Below, one piece after another: positions 7,087 to 7,119 of a stretch of DNA of 7,119 nt. The number at the start of each line of letters is the position of its first letter. Within the stretch, counting starts at the first letter, position 1. A program made the translations under genes and the position numbers. The DNA is from JAZQHR01 sp045540815 (GTDB taxonomy: Bacteria; Bacillota; Clostridia; UMGS1810), in contig JAZQHY010000033.1 of the NCBI GenBank assembly GCA_045540815.1, positions 1 through 7,119 of the forward strand, in the 5' to 3' direction. The notes beneath the pieces were generated by a model. That model saw nothing but the letters and a program-made list of their open reading frames with translations. It made no database searches and was not told the origin of the DNA.

Positions 7087-7119
7087 GTCGGATCGTAGCC
7101 ATGTCGTTCTGTGAGCCAA
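7085..7119 (+). other. Sequencing adapter left at contig end (BGI/MGI type)
   Basis: The last 35 bases, starting AAGTCGGATCGTAGCC and ending GTGAGCCAA, match from memory the first 35 bases of the BGISEQ/MGI read-2 adapter. They are about 55% G+C, against about one third in the rest of the window, and they interrupt the topoisomerase gene at WE, where the family continues with TTMxPE. The bases AA at 7085-7086 may be shared by genome and adapter. This is artefact and not genome. Confidence 0.93.

Overview
The window is AT-rich (about one third G+C by eye). It carries six protein genes, all on the + strand, with GAGAGGTG or AAGGAGG ribosome binding sites, GTG/TTG starts and intrinsic terminators. 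This points to a low-GC Gram-positive bacterium. A divergent type IIA topoisomerase B subunit of a kind I recall from Clostridia, together with VanZ, HtrA and D-lactate dehydrogenase genes, suggests an anaerobic clostridial lineage, possibly gut-derived. I cannot name a species.

Layout: (1) The 3' part of a VanZ-family membrane protein gene is cut by the left edge and ends at a strong hairpin terminator. (2) A two-component operon follows: an OmpR/PhoB-type response regulator and a HAMP-containing membrane histidine kinase 17 bases apart. It is followed after 79 bases by a membrane-anchored HtrA/DegP-type serine protease with one PDZ domain, ending at another terminator. This resembles the known CssRS/HtrA, CiaRH/HtrA and WalRK/HtrC arrangements, so a cell-envelope or protein-quality stress module is the likely reading. 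Similar 11-base-spaced direct repeats lie upstream of both the regulator and the protease gene at matching distances from plausible -10 boxes; I propose them as regulator binding sites. (3) A D-lactate dehydrogenase-family gene with its own -10 box and Shine-Dalgarno carries an unusual four-cysteine C-terminal tail. (4) After a terminator and a good sigma-A promoter comes a GyrB/ParE-like ATPase/Toprim subunit with several changed signature motifs.

The most important technical point is at the right edge. From base 7085 to 7119 the sequence matches, base for base as I remember it, the BGI/MGI (DNBSEQ) sequencing adapter. The TAG that appears to end the topoisomerase gene lies inside that adapter, so the gene is really cut off by the end of the assembled contig and has no natural stop here.

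I found no RNA genes, mobile elements or CRISPR arrays, and nothing that I would call a wholly new system. The points most worth following up are the adapter, the divergent topoisomerase, the cysteine tail on the dehydrogenase and the shared direct repeats.
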